Shown: positions 21,810-34,358, counted from the stretch's first letter. The stretch is 64,000 nucleotides of DNA from Neurospora intermedia (GCA_037102815.1 BTPP01000001.1:4923001-4987000); one strand, 5' to 3'. Notes: generated from the sequence alone by a model not told the origin. Program-made: numbers and translations.

Positions 21810-24659
21810 CTAGTCATCCATTGGAGCGTCCACAAGCGTCACTGGCGCATGGCCGCCACTCAAGTTCTCCTTTTCGGTTCCGCTTGGCTGTTGAGAGGCG
21901 GCTGTCGTCGAGGCAACCACAGGGATGCGACGGCCAACCGAGATGCGTGCACCACTCCGACCCAGGCTGTTGCGCTTCTCTACTAAGCTGCTACGCTTAT
22001 CCGCCAGGGGGTCAGCCGTCTCCGACTTGGGCGTCCCGGCCTCAGCAGGGGCAGCGCCATTCGGGTTTCCATCGGCTGGGTGGCTTATGGCTGAACCAGC
22101 CTCTTCCGGAACCTCGAGACTGGACCTCTTGGGCAATACAGGGCCCAGGCTTGGTCTCTTGCCATGCTGCTGGCTAGAAGTAGGGCTCGTAATACCGCTG
22201 GGGGAAATGGGGAACCGGGTCTCAGGTCCGCCAACGCTCCTGTCGCGACGGTGAGCGCGTGGGCCCGGTGCTGGCGAGGTAGCTCTGCTTCTGCTGCCAT
22301 TGGCCTTCTCCAAAATCAATCGGTTCCGCTCCTCCATGTTCGCCCTGCGGTTGCTCTCGTCGGTGGAAATTGCGCGTGGACGGTTGTTGTTTCCCGAAAT
22401 GGTCGCAGACGCGCCAAGAGTGGACATGCGCTTCAATTCACTGAAGATCGCATCCTTATGCGCGAACAGATCGCGAATCAAGCGGTAGGCGTGCTTCTCT
22501 TCCATGGTGAGTGATGTTTCGGTACGTGGGCGGAGAATGCATGGGGCCAAGGTAGTTGCCAGCTTGGCCACATACTCCTCGTCGGCAGAAGTGAGCTCGA
22601 TCAATCGGGTGAAGTGGTTCATGCAAGCATCGAGGGTAGCAATGTTGGTGAGCCGTAGCTGCGACAGAGTCTGTTGGAGAACAGGGATGCGGGCGTCTTC
22701 GCTGCTATCTTGTGTTGTGTTGTAGATGGTCCGGATGATTTCGTAGACATGAGAGGATACCAAAGAGTCTAAAATATCCGTGTCAGTAAAGCAATACCAA
22801 TGTTCCAGTGGGGATTTAATGAGAGCATACCAGGAAGTTCGAGTAGGTAGAGTTTCAACAGACTGGCGACGGTGGGGACATCAAACTCGGCAAAGACTTC
22901 CAACGAGGGAGGCTTTCCATTGTTGACCTTGGCGCGCAGCTTGTGGGTGTCCTTGAGGGAGACTTCATGAAGCCATACCCCACGACGAGCCTCATCGCCC
23001 TCTAGATCCGGGTAGTGGTGATCCAGGTACGTTAGCAGAGTAGTGACAATGATCGGCACACGCTTCTTATCCGCCCGAGCACGGGCCTCGAGATCTACAC
23101 CAAATGTTTGCTCATCAACCTTGTTGTAGTAGTTTTCGTAGGTCACAACCTTGGGCACAAAGCTGCCAGTCCGATAGTTCTCCAGCAGGTAACGGAGGTC
23201 GCCCAATGGCTGTACCGTCTCCTGGTAAAGCATCATGTTGTCTACAGTAGATTGCAGACTGGGAATGACGTTGCTGATGGTGCCAGAAAAGTCCAACACC
23301 ACGGTCTTGATAGCCTTGAGCCTGTCAAGCTCGCAACGCTCGAGGAACTTGAGGTGCAGAAAGATGGCCTCCTCCAGCTCACAGCGCATCTCATCCAGCT
23401 TCTGGACGGCAGCCTTGTACTTCTCATCAGCTTCTCTGGCCTCACGGCGCATGCGCTCAGACGGAGTTTCGTTGGGGCGCCCATTGTTGACACCGGGGAT
23501 GTTCCAGTTGGCAAGGTACTCGCTCACGACACCGACAACTGGCGAGTCGTTCCCTTCGGATCCGTTGGATAGGGGCATCGAGAATGTTCGGCCAACGGGA
23601 GCCTTCTTTTCCGGAACACCAGCCAGCTTGAACGCCTGAGGGCGCCATTGGTAGGACATCCTGGAACTGTTGGCGAAAGTGTTTCCGACATTACCGATCA
23701 GACGCAGGAAGCCGTGGGTGATGAGATCCTGGCCGATCCTCTCAGCATAACTGATGCTCGTGGTGCCCATATGTCGCTGCAAGTATTCGACAATATCCGT
23801 ACCAGCCGATGTGTTCTGATACGTTCCCAGGATCGGGACCTTGGTCTCGCCCATCTTGATGTTGTTGAGCATGTGGGCGAGGATCTTCTTGATCTGGTCA
23901 GGCGAATAGGTCTCATCGCCAATCTCGTACGGCTCGTCATCTTCCTCCTCCTCGGGCTCAACCTTGATTTCGGGAATTGGCTGCTTGGGTTTCGGGCTCG
24001 CTGCCGATTCGGGGTCTTGGAAGGCCAACTTGTTTTCTTCTTCGAGATCCTCTACCAGGCGGCACTTGTTGAAATAGTTGCTGCGCAGCTTCTTGACGAG
24101 TTCGGCTTGTTTGTCGTGGGCCTTGATCTTTGCCTGGAGCTCCTCCTGCGAATTTTGTAGCCGAGATTCGTGGGCGTCGCACCAGCGCGTAAAGGGGTTC
24201 ACAACTAGATCTCGGATGTTTTGCGCAATTTTCTTGTGGTTCTTGGAGGCGTCCTCCATCTCGGTCCGCACACCTTCATAAGCCTGGCGGGGGAGACAAG
24301 TCAGTCAACGCTGTCTCGGCCAAGATGCAGCCTGGTCTGGCTTTGCTGGCATGTGATTCGTACCTTGCGCACACTTGCGCCATCGTCGCGGTTGAAGCCG
24401 TTTGGGATCTTGTCAACAGCAGGGGCAATTTCGGATAGACGCTGACCATACACGTCCTCGGCTTCGGCGCGCATGCGAGCGATGGTCAGGAGTTGGCGGT
24501 TTTCGACCACGCCTTGCTGGAGCTTGCCAAACAGGACCCCGAGGCCTGAGCACGTGTGCGTCAGCACGGCCGACAACGACAGCGGATCTACTGGCGACGG
24601 CCAAACTACTTACCTGCGGCGTAGTCGTTGGACCAGAAGGAGTCCGCGAAGCCCGGCAT
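21810..24659 (-). CDS. F-BAR/DEP/RhoGAP protein (Rgd2-like)
   Basis: Exons 24614-24659, 24364-24545, 22831-24283 and 21810-22768 join to 879 aa. All three introns are GT..AG and restore frame. The FCH/F-BAR first half covers about residues 1-155. An acidic linker and a DEP domain (about 205-295, with TDIVEYLQRHMG) interrupt it, and the second F-BAR helical half runs about 345-460. A RhoGAP domain (about 470-690) and a Ser/Pro-rich basic tail follow. This F-BAR split by DEP and followed by RhoGAP is the layout of yeast Rgd2, which acts on Cdc42/Rho5 at membranes during polar growth. At the usual arginine-finger position (G-[LIV]-[FY]-R) the sequence reads GVWLHEVSL, without that Arg, so catalysis is uncertain. 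Bending of plasma membrane and control of Rho signalling at hyphal tips is inferred. Confidence 0.87.
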
Positions 24660-26536
24660 TGTGGTAAGGAGGGCTATCGCTCGATAGGATGAGTCGGTGG
24701 TATGTAGCAGAGACGATGATGTTTGGGATGAATTAACTGTGGGAAAACTTGTGGCAGCAGGGGCAGCGAGAGTTTTTGGTCGGCGCGCTACGCTGGAGTG
24801 AGGCTGAGGCAAGCAGGATCCCAGCTGATAATCCTCGCCTAGGTCTGATTGAGGAGAGGCCGGTGAATACGGTATACGATCCGTCAGGGTAGTCCAAGTC
24901 GGGGTCCGGGGTGGTTGATCCCGTCCGTGTCGTTTCTCGAAGAGCCAGTTGAACTAGGCGGCGGGAAGGTGGGTAAGTCTGGCGGGTCTGGGATTAAAGG
25001 GGGGGCGCAGCGCCGCCGAGTGGCCTGGGGATGGAGACGACGCAGGCACCGTGATAGCAGCGGGGGTCTCTTTCAACGGAGCTCAATGCCGGTCTCCTTG
25101 TCGTGGGATCCAACTATCCGGATATGGGACCAAATCACTACCTGGATAGTCGACTAGGTACCTTGGTGATGAGAATGAAGTTGGCGGTGATCGCCGACGG
25201 AACTAGGAAGGAACAACAAGAGCAAAATGCAGTGGCCTGCTAAAGTGTCAAAAGTAAAAAGAAGTGAAGTTGAAGAAACGCTGGGGGGAAGCTTCAGGGG
25301 AGGAGGGGAAGGAAAAGCACCGGCAGCCAATTGGAAAGACACAAGGCAAAAGTGGTTGTCGATGAGTGTCGCAGTGAGAAATCGCAGTCAGTGAGCAGAA
25401 GGGACGAACGGGCATTCGTGAAACAGGGGCAACACACACTCAAACTTCTTCTTGTACAGCACGCAGATGGATCATGATCACTTTTACCTAGAAGAGGTAG
25501 ACGGCAGGATGTGGTGCGCTTGCAGGTAAGGTATGTAAGGTAGGTGCCTACGGGCAGGCCGAATGGAAGTGGTGGAGGTGCAGGGACGGTGTCCACCGAG
25601 AAGTGTCATGGTGGGTTGGCTGTCGTCGGGCAGCCAAGTCTCACTCATTCAGTTCCAAGTTTCATTGGAGGCCCGGAGGGGCAGCGTCAGAAGGATCCAC
25701 ACGCGAGGTACAAGTACGCCCTAAAATAGGTAACCTCAACCTCCTCGTGTAGGGGTCGAGGGGTCTTGAGACGGGATGGAGCCTATCAACCTCAAGTTCC
25801 CGTGCCTGTTTCTTTCTGGAAACTTAAGTACACTAGTTTTACACTACTACTTGAACTGAAAGACTGAGACTTGGGCTGTGAACCCCACTGTCCCTCCTCG
25901 GATGTGCCAAGACCGTTCTCGTTGGATGTCCAGAGCACAAGGAACTTAAGTGTAACGAAGCATCACCATCGGGCAGCTTCGCCGCCAGCAGGGTCAAGAT
26001 TACCGATGAGATACAGAATATGAACGGATGAGTAGGTACTATTGTGCTTCGGGCTTGTCATTTTCTTTGATGGGAGATGAAGGAACTGAAATGGCCCAAA
26101 GGCTGTGGTCAGTCATGGATGCTGCTGCCGTGCACTTTATATCATATAACGCCAAGATACCCACCCTCGAGCCGGTATGGTAGATCTCAGTTACAGTGAG
26201 TCTTCATCACTCCTTTCCACCTATTCATGGCTTGACTTGGATTCTTGATATAGTCACTTGGGACGCAGTGGTAGGTCTACACCAAGTATACACACTTATT
26301 TTGCATCTAACTCGAGATGCGTATGCATTTCCAGGTCGCATCATTCATGACATGACAACGTCTCGGACTATCAACTAAGATGAAGTAACCCCGCTAAGCT
26401 TTAGGCGATTTCTAATCCTTCAACGACAACACCGTAAACACGCTACCCTGTTTCTACTCTACGCATCTCTTTTCCCTTTTCCCTCATTCATCGCTTTGTC
26501 GGCCATAACGTTGGTGAAACAGTCGACTCTGAGAAG
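24660..26536. other. Divergent promoter region, RhoGAP / dipeptidase
   Basis: About 1.9 kb between two divergent start codons. It carries purine-rich and pyrimidine-rich leaders and a CT-rich stretch just before the dipeptidase start (26,440-26,490). No further gene is supported; the small frames here are GC-rich shadows. Confidence 0.5.
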
Positions 26537-28069
26537 ATGAAGGAAGAAAAGCCCCGCGATGTCGGGGATGATGTTGAGCGTTTATCCGCCCCCAACACGC
26601 GCCGCCAACGGCGAGGAGTTGGCCGCAAGTTCTGGGGCGCCGTGATTATCTCTCTTTTGTTGCTTCACCTTCTCGTCCGACCCGCCAGCTATGGCATGTC
26701 GGGTTGCCTGCCCGGTTACCCGAAGGAGAAGAGCATTGAAAAACGCGTGAAGCGTATCCTGTCACAAACTCCATTGATCGGTACGACCACAAATCAATAA
26801 TTATGATCATAATTATTCACCAAATACTGACATAGAGTATAGATGGACACAATGATTTGCCAATCCTGCTGCGAGCCGCTTTCCAGAACCACATCAATGA
26901 TAAGAACTTTACCACCGGCTGGGAAGACGGCACGCTCCCCGGTCATGTCGACCTTGCGCGCCTGAGAGCTGGCATGAACGGAGGGGCCTTCTGGAGCTTG
27001 TTCTGGCCTTGCCCGGCCAACGGCTCCGACTTTTCTGATGAAAACTATCTGCCCGGTGGGTTCACCCTTTCACGTAGACTTACTGCATAGCATGCAAAGA
27101 TAAAAGAGTCTGACATTATCCCTTTCCAATCACACAGCCGTCCAGGCTACCCTCCAACAGATCGACCTAGTCGACCGCCTCAAAGCCGCCTACCCCAAGG
27201 ATCTCGGGCCAGCAGTCTCCAGCAAAGCCGCCTACAAGGCCTGGAAGCACCACAACCAGCTCATCTCGCCCATGGGCATCGAGGGCCTGCACCAGATCGG
27301 TAATTCGGCCGCCACGCTACGGCGCTACCACGCCCTGGGCGTCCGCTACGCGACCTTGGTCCACAACTGCGGCAACAAGTACGCCGACGCGGCCCTGCAG
27401 GAGAACCCATTCCGCAAGGCCCCGTCCCACTGGGGCGGCGTCAGCCCAGCCGGCGAAGCCCTAGTCAACGAGATGAACCGCATCGGCATGATCGTGGATC
27501 TGGCCCACACCAGCGTCGACACGATGAAGGATGTTTTGGGTGGCTCGGGCAAGGACTGGAAGGGCAGCAGGGCCCCCGTAATCTTCAGCCATTCGAGCGC
27601 CTACGCGCTGTGCCCCCACCCGCGCAACGTGCCGGATGACGTCCTTCGTCTGGTCAAGGAGCGCAACTCGCTGGTTATGGTCAACTTCTCACCCGACTTT
27701 ATCTCGTGCGTGGCGGCGCCGGACAGGGACGATGGGCTGCCGGATTTTTACCCGGCCAATGCGACTTTGGAGCATGTGGCTGACCACATCATTCATATTG
27801 GCGAGCTGATTGGATATGATCATGTCGGTTTGGGTAGCGACTTTGATGGGATTCCAGTCGTCCCGAAGGGACTGGAAGATGTCTCGCACTATCCGAACTT
27901 GGTGGCCGAGCTGCTTCGACGGGGTGTTAGTGATGAGGATGCGAGCAAGGTCGTGGGCGGGAACATACTCCGCGTGTGGAGGGATGTTGAGCTCGTGGCG
28001 GCTACGATGCAGGCTGCTGGTGAGTCGGCTCTGGAGGATGATCTGCCTAACTTGATGCCCGAGGAGTAG
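26537..28069 (+). CDS. Membrane dipeptidase (peptidase family M19)
   Basis: Exons 26537-26780, 26843-27055 and 27138-28069 join to 462 aa. The zinc ligands of renal-type dipeptidase are all visible: His84 and Asp86 in DGHNDLP, the bridging Glu201 in MGIEGLHQIG, His276 in DLAHTS, His304 in FSHSSAY, and Asp387 in GLGSDFDG. The enzyme hydrolyses dipeptides with broad specificity. A basic N-terminus followed by a hydrophobic stretch (about residues 32-48) predicts a type II signal anchor, so the catalytic domain would face the lumen, vacuole or outside. Length fits fungal family members. The stop lies about 500 bases from the convergent uS13m gene. A role in peptide turnover and nitrogen supply is inferred. 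Confidence 0.92.
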
Positions 28070-28570
28070 ACATCTGAATGGGCGGCACGTAGAGGAGATT
28101 AACGTGTTTCCGCACAAGTGTCTTTTTGGCAGCGTAGATAACTCCAAGATGAGCCTGCAGATGGCAAGCTGCTTATATTAAGACACAAGACCTGGCTAGC
28201 ATATAGACTGGAGAATTGGGTATCATAAATGTCTGTCGTGATTCGAGTCAATAAGCAAAAGGTTGCCCGTGTTTTGACTTGATCCGATGAATTGCTCTAC
28301 AGCGCCGCGCCTGATTCCTTTTGCGTCCCAGCGTGTCTTCATTCTGGCTTGACGTATCGTACACTGATTTTGCCTGCCTGCCTGTCCTAAAAGCTCGACA
28401 ACACCCAGCCGAGCCACGTCAGGCACAACTCTTTCTTATCTGTCCATGCATTTGATCCCAATGGTCCGACAACCATCGAAGCAAGTGCCGCATGACAGAA
28501 CTGCTCCAGAAATATCCAGACGTCATGGTATTCTCCAAGGTTCCCGTCATCAATACCGTCAACGACTCGC
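28070..28570. other. Convergent 3' intergenic region
   Basis: 500 bases between the stops of the dipeptidase and uS13m genes. It should hold both 3' UTRs. No other feature is seen. Confidence 0.5.
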
Positions 28571-29080
28571 TCAACCGTGGCGCTCGATCTTGTTGAGCTT
28601 CCTGGCGTTGGCGATCTGGTTCCTCGTCTGCTGACCACGCACGGGCAGACCCATGGCATGGCGACGACCGCGGTAGGTACCCATATCACGGAGGCGCTTA
28701 ATGTTGTCCAGCACCAGCCTCCTGGCGTCGTTCTCGATTGTCATGGTCGACAGTTCGGCCGTGAGGGCAGTGACGATCTTGGGCGGGAGGGTGCCCATCT
28801 TAGCGCGCGGGTGGATCGAATACTTTGCGAGAATGCGGGCAGAGGCCTGCTGGCCTAGGCCGTAGAAGCTTTCGAGAGCTTTCTGTGGTTCGCAAGTGGA
28901 AGGTTAACCAGGATGATTCTTCGAGCGTAGAGGAGGACGAGGACGAGGACGTGGTAGAGAGCGCACCTGGACGAGCTTGTGCTCATTGAAGTTGACTCCC
29001 AGGATGAACACCTAGTGATAAAATGTTAGAACTTTTGGACGGATATTCGAGGAGATCGTAGAGGCCATCGTAGGTACCAT
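28571..29080 (-). CDS. sws2: Mitochondrial small-subunit ribosomal protein uS13m
   Basis: Exons 29078-29080, 28967-29011 and 28571-28882 join to 119 aa. The first coding exon is only the ATG. Its intron (GTACCT..TCTAAC..CTAG) leads into VFILGVNFNEHKLVQ, and the second intron leads into KALESFYGLG. The body has the S13 helix-two-turn-helix (GLGQQASARILAKYSIHP), and the C-terminus is basic with RGRRHAMGLPVRGQQTRNQ, the rRNA-contacting tail of the family. Yeast Sws2 is the homologue; it sits at the head of the mitochondrial 37S subunit near the P-site tRNA. The size is normal. The gene is divergent from the METTL25-like gene, with 359 bases between starts, so a shared promoter is likely. Confidence 0.92.
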
Positions 29081-29439
29081 CTTGTTAGCCGACGATAAGT
29101 CACCTTGACGCAATGGGCATAACTCGGTTCAGGAATCGCGGAGGAGTCTCGACTCTCTCAGCAACCCGCAACCCGCGATTTGGAACCCAGCGTGCAGACT
29201 TGCCGGGCAGGCGGCGGATCGTGGGGGAGCCCGCATTGGCCGGTGCAAATCCGCAGCGGAGCATTTGGGGTGCTGGACAGCTGGCATCCCATGCTCCGCC
29301 AGCTGTCGCCATAAAGGTTATACACATGCGATTGTACCTCATGCATACACTTTACCGTAATGAGTCTTGCGAAAAGAAGGCCAAAATTTCATGGCGATGT
29401 GCCAAAAATGCAGATGAACAACCACTCATCATACACATC
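29081..29439. promoter_or_regulatory. Short bidirectional promoter, uS13m / METTL25-like
   Basis: 359 bases separate the two divergent ATGs. The METTL25-like frame stays open upstream to an ATG at 29,113, but that would leave only 32 bases to the other gene's start. The region is therefore read as promoter and leaders. Confidence 0.55.
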
Positions 29440-31245
29440 ATGACGGTCGCCTTTACTGCGAGGCCGGAAAAGCCTCTTCCATACTCGGATGATTTTTCAT
29501 CTGCAGACCAATATGTCGACAGCCTGCTGGACTTTGCGACCAATTCCCACCTTTTCCAGTTTCTCTGTGGTGGTGTCCACATTCTTGACTTCTTCACCAG
29601 CGAGCCCGGCCTATTTGTCTCTGCCGTTCCCAAGGAATGGCAGGAGTACCTGGTGCAGACCGAGCCCATGGTCCTTCTGGATTTCTTGATGAGAGATGAT
29701 CTTGACACACTTGCCGGGCAAACTGGCCCCGGACAGCCTCCCGAGACGCTGATTCAATATGTCAAGGACATCAGGAAACTTTCTTTACGACGCTCCTTCC
29801 AGCCCAGCAAGCCAAAATTACCGGTGCTTCCTCGGCAGGTAGCTTTGGGAATGAACACCAAGAAAGTTCACGAAGTCACTCACTTTTCCGGATACATCGA
29901 CAGGCTCTCGGAGGACGTCGCTCGGGTTAGGGGAAAGGAACTGACGCACTTGGTAGACTTTGGCAGTGGCCAGAATTATCTAGGCCGCGCTCTGGCAAGT
30001 CCTCCGTACAACAAGCATATCGTTGCTGTGGAGAGCAAGGAGGCCAACGCAGCAGGCGCTAAGGATCTCGATATTTTGTCCGGTCTAGCTGAGCGGGAGA
30101 AGAGAATACGCAACAAGAAGCTCTACCACCGCATCATGGAAAGTGTAGATCCGTCAGAAGCCAACGATGAAGAGGCACTGAAGCGCGCCGCAAAGGCACT
30201 GGGTGTGACAGACGAAGATATTGCTACCATTGATCTCCGATCGAGAAAGGAGCTTCAGGCCACTTATGCGCGGGAGGAAGGAAAGGGCAGCATTGAGTAC
30301 GTCGTTGCCAAGTTGGGAGATGCCGACTTGGCCCCTGTGATCTCTCAGCTGGAGTACACGGAAACCCACAGCGAGGATGATCTTAGCATGATGGCTGTGT
30401 CCATCCACTCATGTGGCAACCTCTCTCACTACGGCATCCGGTCCATGGTTCTCAACTCGTCTATCCACGCCGTTGCAATTGTAGGTTGCTGCTACAACCT
30501 TCTCACCGAAAAACTGGGCCCTCCGACTTTCAAGCCTTGCTTCAGTCGACCAACCCTTCAGCCATTGAATGCTCGTGTTGTCAGGGAATCCGAGAGACGA
30601 GATCCCCAGGGTTTCCCCATGAGTGAGAAACTCTCTACCTACAATGACCAAGGCGTCCGACTCAACATTACAGCGCGTATGATGGCGTGCCAAGCACCCG
30701 GGAACTGGACCGACAAGGAGAGCGATGCCTTCTTCACCCGCCACTTTTACCGCGCCGTCTTGCAAAGGATATTCCTCGACAAGGGGGTCATTTCCAAGGT
30801 CTATCACGGGCCAAGCGAGGGCGAGGGCGGGGGCGAGGATGGCAACGAGAGCCCGTTCAACTTCAGCACCAACCCCGTCGTGATCGGCTCACTCAGGAAG
30901 CAATGCTACACCTCCTTCGGCGCCTACGTCCGCGGAGCGATCACGAAGCTGACGACCAACTCGGACTTTAGCCAGTACAGCCAGATTGTACGCGAGAAGC
31001 TGAGCGACATCACCGACGAGGAGATTGCCAAGTACGAGGCCGCGTACCTGCCCCGAAAGCGGGAGCTCAGCGCAGTCTGGAGCCTGATGGCCTTTAGCGC
31101 GTGCGTTGTTGAGTCCCTTATCGTGACCGACCGGTACCTGTTCCTCAAGGAACATTCCGATATCGTTCGCGACTGCTGGGTGGAGACAGTATTTGACTAT
31201 GGCCAGAGCCCTCGAAATCTCGTCGTCGTGGGTATCAAGAAATAA
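29440..31245 (+). CDS. METTL25/RRNAD1-family methyltransferase-like protein
   Basis: A single exon of 601 aa from the ATG of MTVAFTARPEKPLPY. An in-frame ATG at 29,113 would add 109 residues of unlikely sequence. The family marks are a SAM-binding motif LVDFGSGQNYLGRAL (about residues 170-184), the SIHSCGNLSHYGIR block, and the signature VGCCYNLLTEK (about 347-357) in the position of the catalytic motif IV. Between them are charged helical segments specific to fungal members. The family (human METTL25, RRNAD1) is Rossmann-fold and nuclear or cytosolic. Human METTL25B and yeast relatives have been linked to ribosomal protein methylation, but the substrate here is not known. An AATAAA lies at 31,260-31,265, about 15 bases past the stop. 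Confidence 0.85.
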   Translation: MTVAFTARPEKPLPYSDDFSSADQYVDSLLDFATNSHLFQFLCGGVHILDFFTSEPGLFVSAVPKEWQEYLVQTEPMVLLDFLMRDDLDTLAGQTGPGQPPETLIQYVKDIRKLSLRRSFQPSKPKLPVLPRQVALGMNTKKVHEVTHFSGYIDRLSEDVARVRGKELTHLVDFGSGQNYLGRALASPPYNKHIVAVESKEANAAGAKDLDILSGLAEREKRIRNKKLYHRIMESVDPSEANDEEALKRAAKALGVTDEDIATIDLRSRKELQATYAREEGKGSIEYVVAKLGDADLAPVISQLEYTETHSEDDLSMMAVSIHSCGNLSHYGIRSMVLNSSIHAVAIVGCCYNLLTEKLGPPTFKPCFSRPTLQPLNARVVRESERRDPQGFPMSEKLSTYNDQGVRLNITARMMACQAPGNWTDKESDAFFTRHFYRAVLQRIFLDKGVISKVYHGPSEGEGGGEDGNESPFNFSTNPVVIGSLRKQCYTSFGAYVRGAITKLTTNSDFSQYSQIVREKLSDITDEEIAKYEAAYLPRKRELSAVWSLMAFSACVVESLIVTDRYLFLKEHSDIVRDCWVETVFDYGQSPRNLVVVGIKK

Positions 31246-34200
31246 GAAGACGTGTAGGAAATAAAACGATGTTGGGATGAGTGTCTCCTCTTTCCCCAGC
31301 CACCTTTGTCTTTCACGCATACCTACCTATACAGCAATCTCTCGGATATTGTACCCCTGGGGTTGTGCGGGATGTTGCAAGACATTTGACTTGTTGACCT
31401 GATATATCTATTTTTGTGTCCACCCAGGTTATACCCTATGTCTATCTATCCCGGGGGTTTTATTCCGCAAATGGAGAGAGTTGCAGGACTGTCGTTCCGA
31501 ATTTCTGCACGCCTTCGGTTCGGCTAGTGGTCGCATCCTTCTTCGATGGGGAACTGCCATTCAGCAGCATGTCGCAATAGGTTGAAACGATCTGTCCCAC
31601 GCTGCAGCATACATACCCCTTGGATCGGAGAGCTCTGTAGCCTTCTTGCAGTTTGCCGTTGCATGTTGAGCCGAATAAGAAGACTCGACATTCCGATGAC
31701 CATTAAGCATGGTCTTGGGTATGCCGGATCCCCTAGTCACCTGCATGATGTTTGATACCTTGCTTCCGGACAGACGCTGTCACCAGACCGAGTGAAAGCC
31801 AGAACTCGGTCCGATGATCGGTCTCCAATCCTTCTCTTCCAGGTGGCACAAGCTCGGGTACCGCGACCTGTCAAGCAGAAGCAGAACAGACCGGAACATA
31901 CAATTGAGCTTTTTTGGCCAATCATGCGGGAACGAACAAAGCTTTGAAACAGAGGCGTTCTTTGCTGCGTTATCTCCTGTCTCTTGTTGTACAAAGGCAA
32001 GTTCAAGTTCTCGGTGTGGCTTCTGACGTGCCGCGTTTTCTCGACATGACGGGTGTGTAACTGGAAGGGATACTATCAGGTGAAGGCTGCGAAGACTCGA
32101 GAAGTTGGCTGTTTCCGAAGATGGTCGACATGTGCTTCCTCCTGGTTATAGTGATTCAATCTAGGCTGACTACCAGAAAGGAACAGGGGAGAAAGAAGGG
32201 GGGGAGGAGGTTCACTTCTCGGGATTTGATCTGTCCTTTTTTTGCGCCACTCCACAAGAGAGGCTTCCCCCACACTTTCTGCTGCCCAAGGACAAGAACC
32301 AACGACCCTTTTGCGAGGGTCAATTGTCGTTGTGGTGGCGCCAGGTCACCAGCAATGAGGTGAAACTGAAAGGGCTGTGAAAGGAACCATGGCTGACAGG
32401 CAGGCAACCTTGAGGGCGCAAGCAGAGGTGAGGTACCTGCGTTTCGTCCTTTGACTTTGCTTTACATGTACAGTACACTACATTGCCTAGCGCCGGCATT
32501 GTAGGTACGTTGGGAAAGATGCGTTGTAACCCATCTGTCTTACTGGCGTTTGCCCAGAATGGTGGAGCTGGAGGTGCAAAATAGAAAGAAGTAGACACCT
32601 CTCCTCTTGTAGAGGTCCATGTATGCACCGACGTCTTCCACTCATGACGTGCTTGGCAATGATTCGAATCGGAGTGTTCTTGTCTTGAATTTTAGTGTAG
32701 CCCGGCAATAACCGCATTCTGTACGCCGAAATCAACATCCATCATCAAGAAGGCAAACTAAGTTAGACAGAGATGGTGGAAATAGGTTGCAGCATTTTGA
32801 GAACGCTAGATGCACCACCCGAGGGGACATGACAAGCGCCCGCGGCTACCTGCAGGTGCGCAAGCATGGAGGTGGATAAGTGGGGAGTGATGTGCCGAAG
32901 ACACCTGGTTCTGATACACTAGAAAGACATTGTTCACCGGGTTTCCGCTTCTTCTTTTTCTTCTGACGTTTTCTTTTTATGTTTTGTCGACTTCTATCAC
33001 ACCCCCACAGGCGGTCTCATGTGATAAAAAGTTCTCGGACTCGGACCCTCACTGGGTCTGGTTTAATAACTATAACGGAAGCGTGTCCGGACTGTTTTTC
33101 ACATCGCCTGCCCCGCCACCTGCACTGAACACAAGGTTATACTGCATACACTAGCATACCTGGACTCTACACTACACCTATCGTCAACCCCTGGGTATGC
33201 AGCCCGGTGATCTATCCAAATCTTTGAATCGAGGACTTGCATCGATCGCCATAGCACTAAATACTGCATCGCATGCCGGCATCATCACTACTATATGCAG
33301 GCGGACCTCGTCTTTAGGTTCTGCCGTGGGTTCGAAATCTCAAGAGGTTCTCCAACACGATGGCCAGGGCCCCGGCTTAGGTTATAGCACAATCACGGGC
33401 AGGTACCCCTACCTTATCAGTTCTTCTCCCGGACCCCAGACGCTCCCCCCGATCTCGGGTCGGGTGGTCCCCTTCATCCTCTGCCCCGCCAAGCTTTACA
33501 ATGTCACAAAGAGAGCAAGTAGATACTGTACTCAGCAGATGGAGAACTGGAGGAAGTGGAACTGGAGAAGCGCTCACTCCTCTTACATTCATCACTTTGA
33601 CGAACGAACTTCCACTTGTTTTCGATATCCCCATGTCTTTTTCTCCCTCTCTTGTTTCTCTGAACCTTCGCTTATCCATCCCAAATTTCTTTAACATCTC
33701 CATATATCCTTGCCCTTCTGGTCCTTGTCGTTTGGAGTTGACTCATACATCCTTTCCACTTCCACAATCTCCTATCTTGTATACTTTGACGATACCCCCC
33801 CCACCTACCCATTGAGTTCCCTTTCCATCTCGCGTCCTCGGTGACTGGACTCGCGGCTCTTTCAGTCCGACCGAGCCTACTTTGTTTCACATAGCTACAC
33901 CTGCTGATCCACCACCTATCTATCTCCTATCTTTCAGATCGACAATCCAAGAACTGACATTTTGTGACGTGACGACGGACTCCGCTTTGATTGTACGGAA
34001 TAGATCGGGAGTCCGGAACAGTCACCTACCCAACTTAAACGATCCGGTGGACCCCTCAAAACGCACCTCACTTTCGCCTTACCCAGGTGTTACTCCAAAA
34101 CTGTTTAAAGCTCAACTCCTCTTTTTCGAGACGTCACAAGGTCACACCTTGATCACCTCATTTCTCATCACTCCTTCGACGCCATTCATTTGATTATATT

Positions 34201-34358
34201 TTTTCAAAGGGGATAAATCATCGCAGGAACTAGAAGTGACAAGGGTTCCATCTTGGCTGTCTTTCTTAAAACCACCAAGGCGTGCATTAAGGAATTTTAC
34301 GGAAAACCATCAAAGAGAACTCCAGATCAAGGGAAGCAATCAACACACATTCACTGCT
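31246..34358. other. Long intergenic region before the ACT-domain gene
   Basis: About 3.1 kb without a supported protein gene. The last 700 bases are C/T-rich, as in long fungal 5' leaders. Short frames here have poor composition and mostly non-ATG starts. A noncoding transcript is possible but not shown by the sequence. Confidence 0.5.

Noticed and set aside
29113-29439. N-terminal extension of the METTL25-like protein from ATG 29,113
   Set aside because: It would start 32 bases from the divergent uS13m ATG, leaving no promoter, and the extra 109 residues do not look like part of the family.
33321-33350. GGTTCGAA-like B-box hint of a tRNA
   Set aside because: No A-box, no acceptor stem pairing and no anticodon arm could be placed around it.
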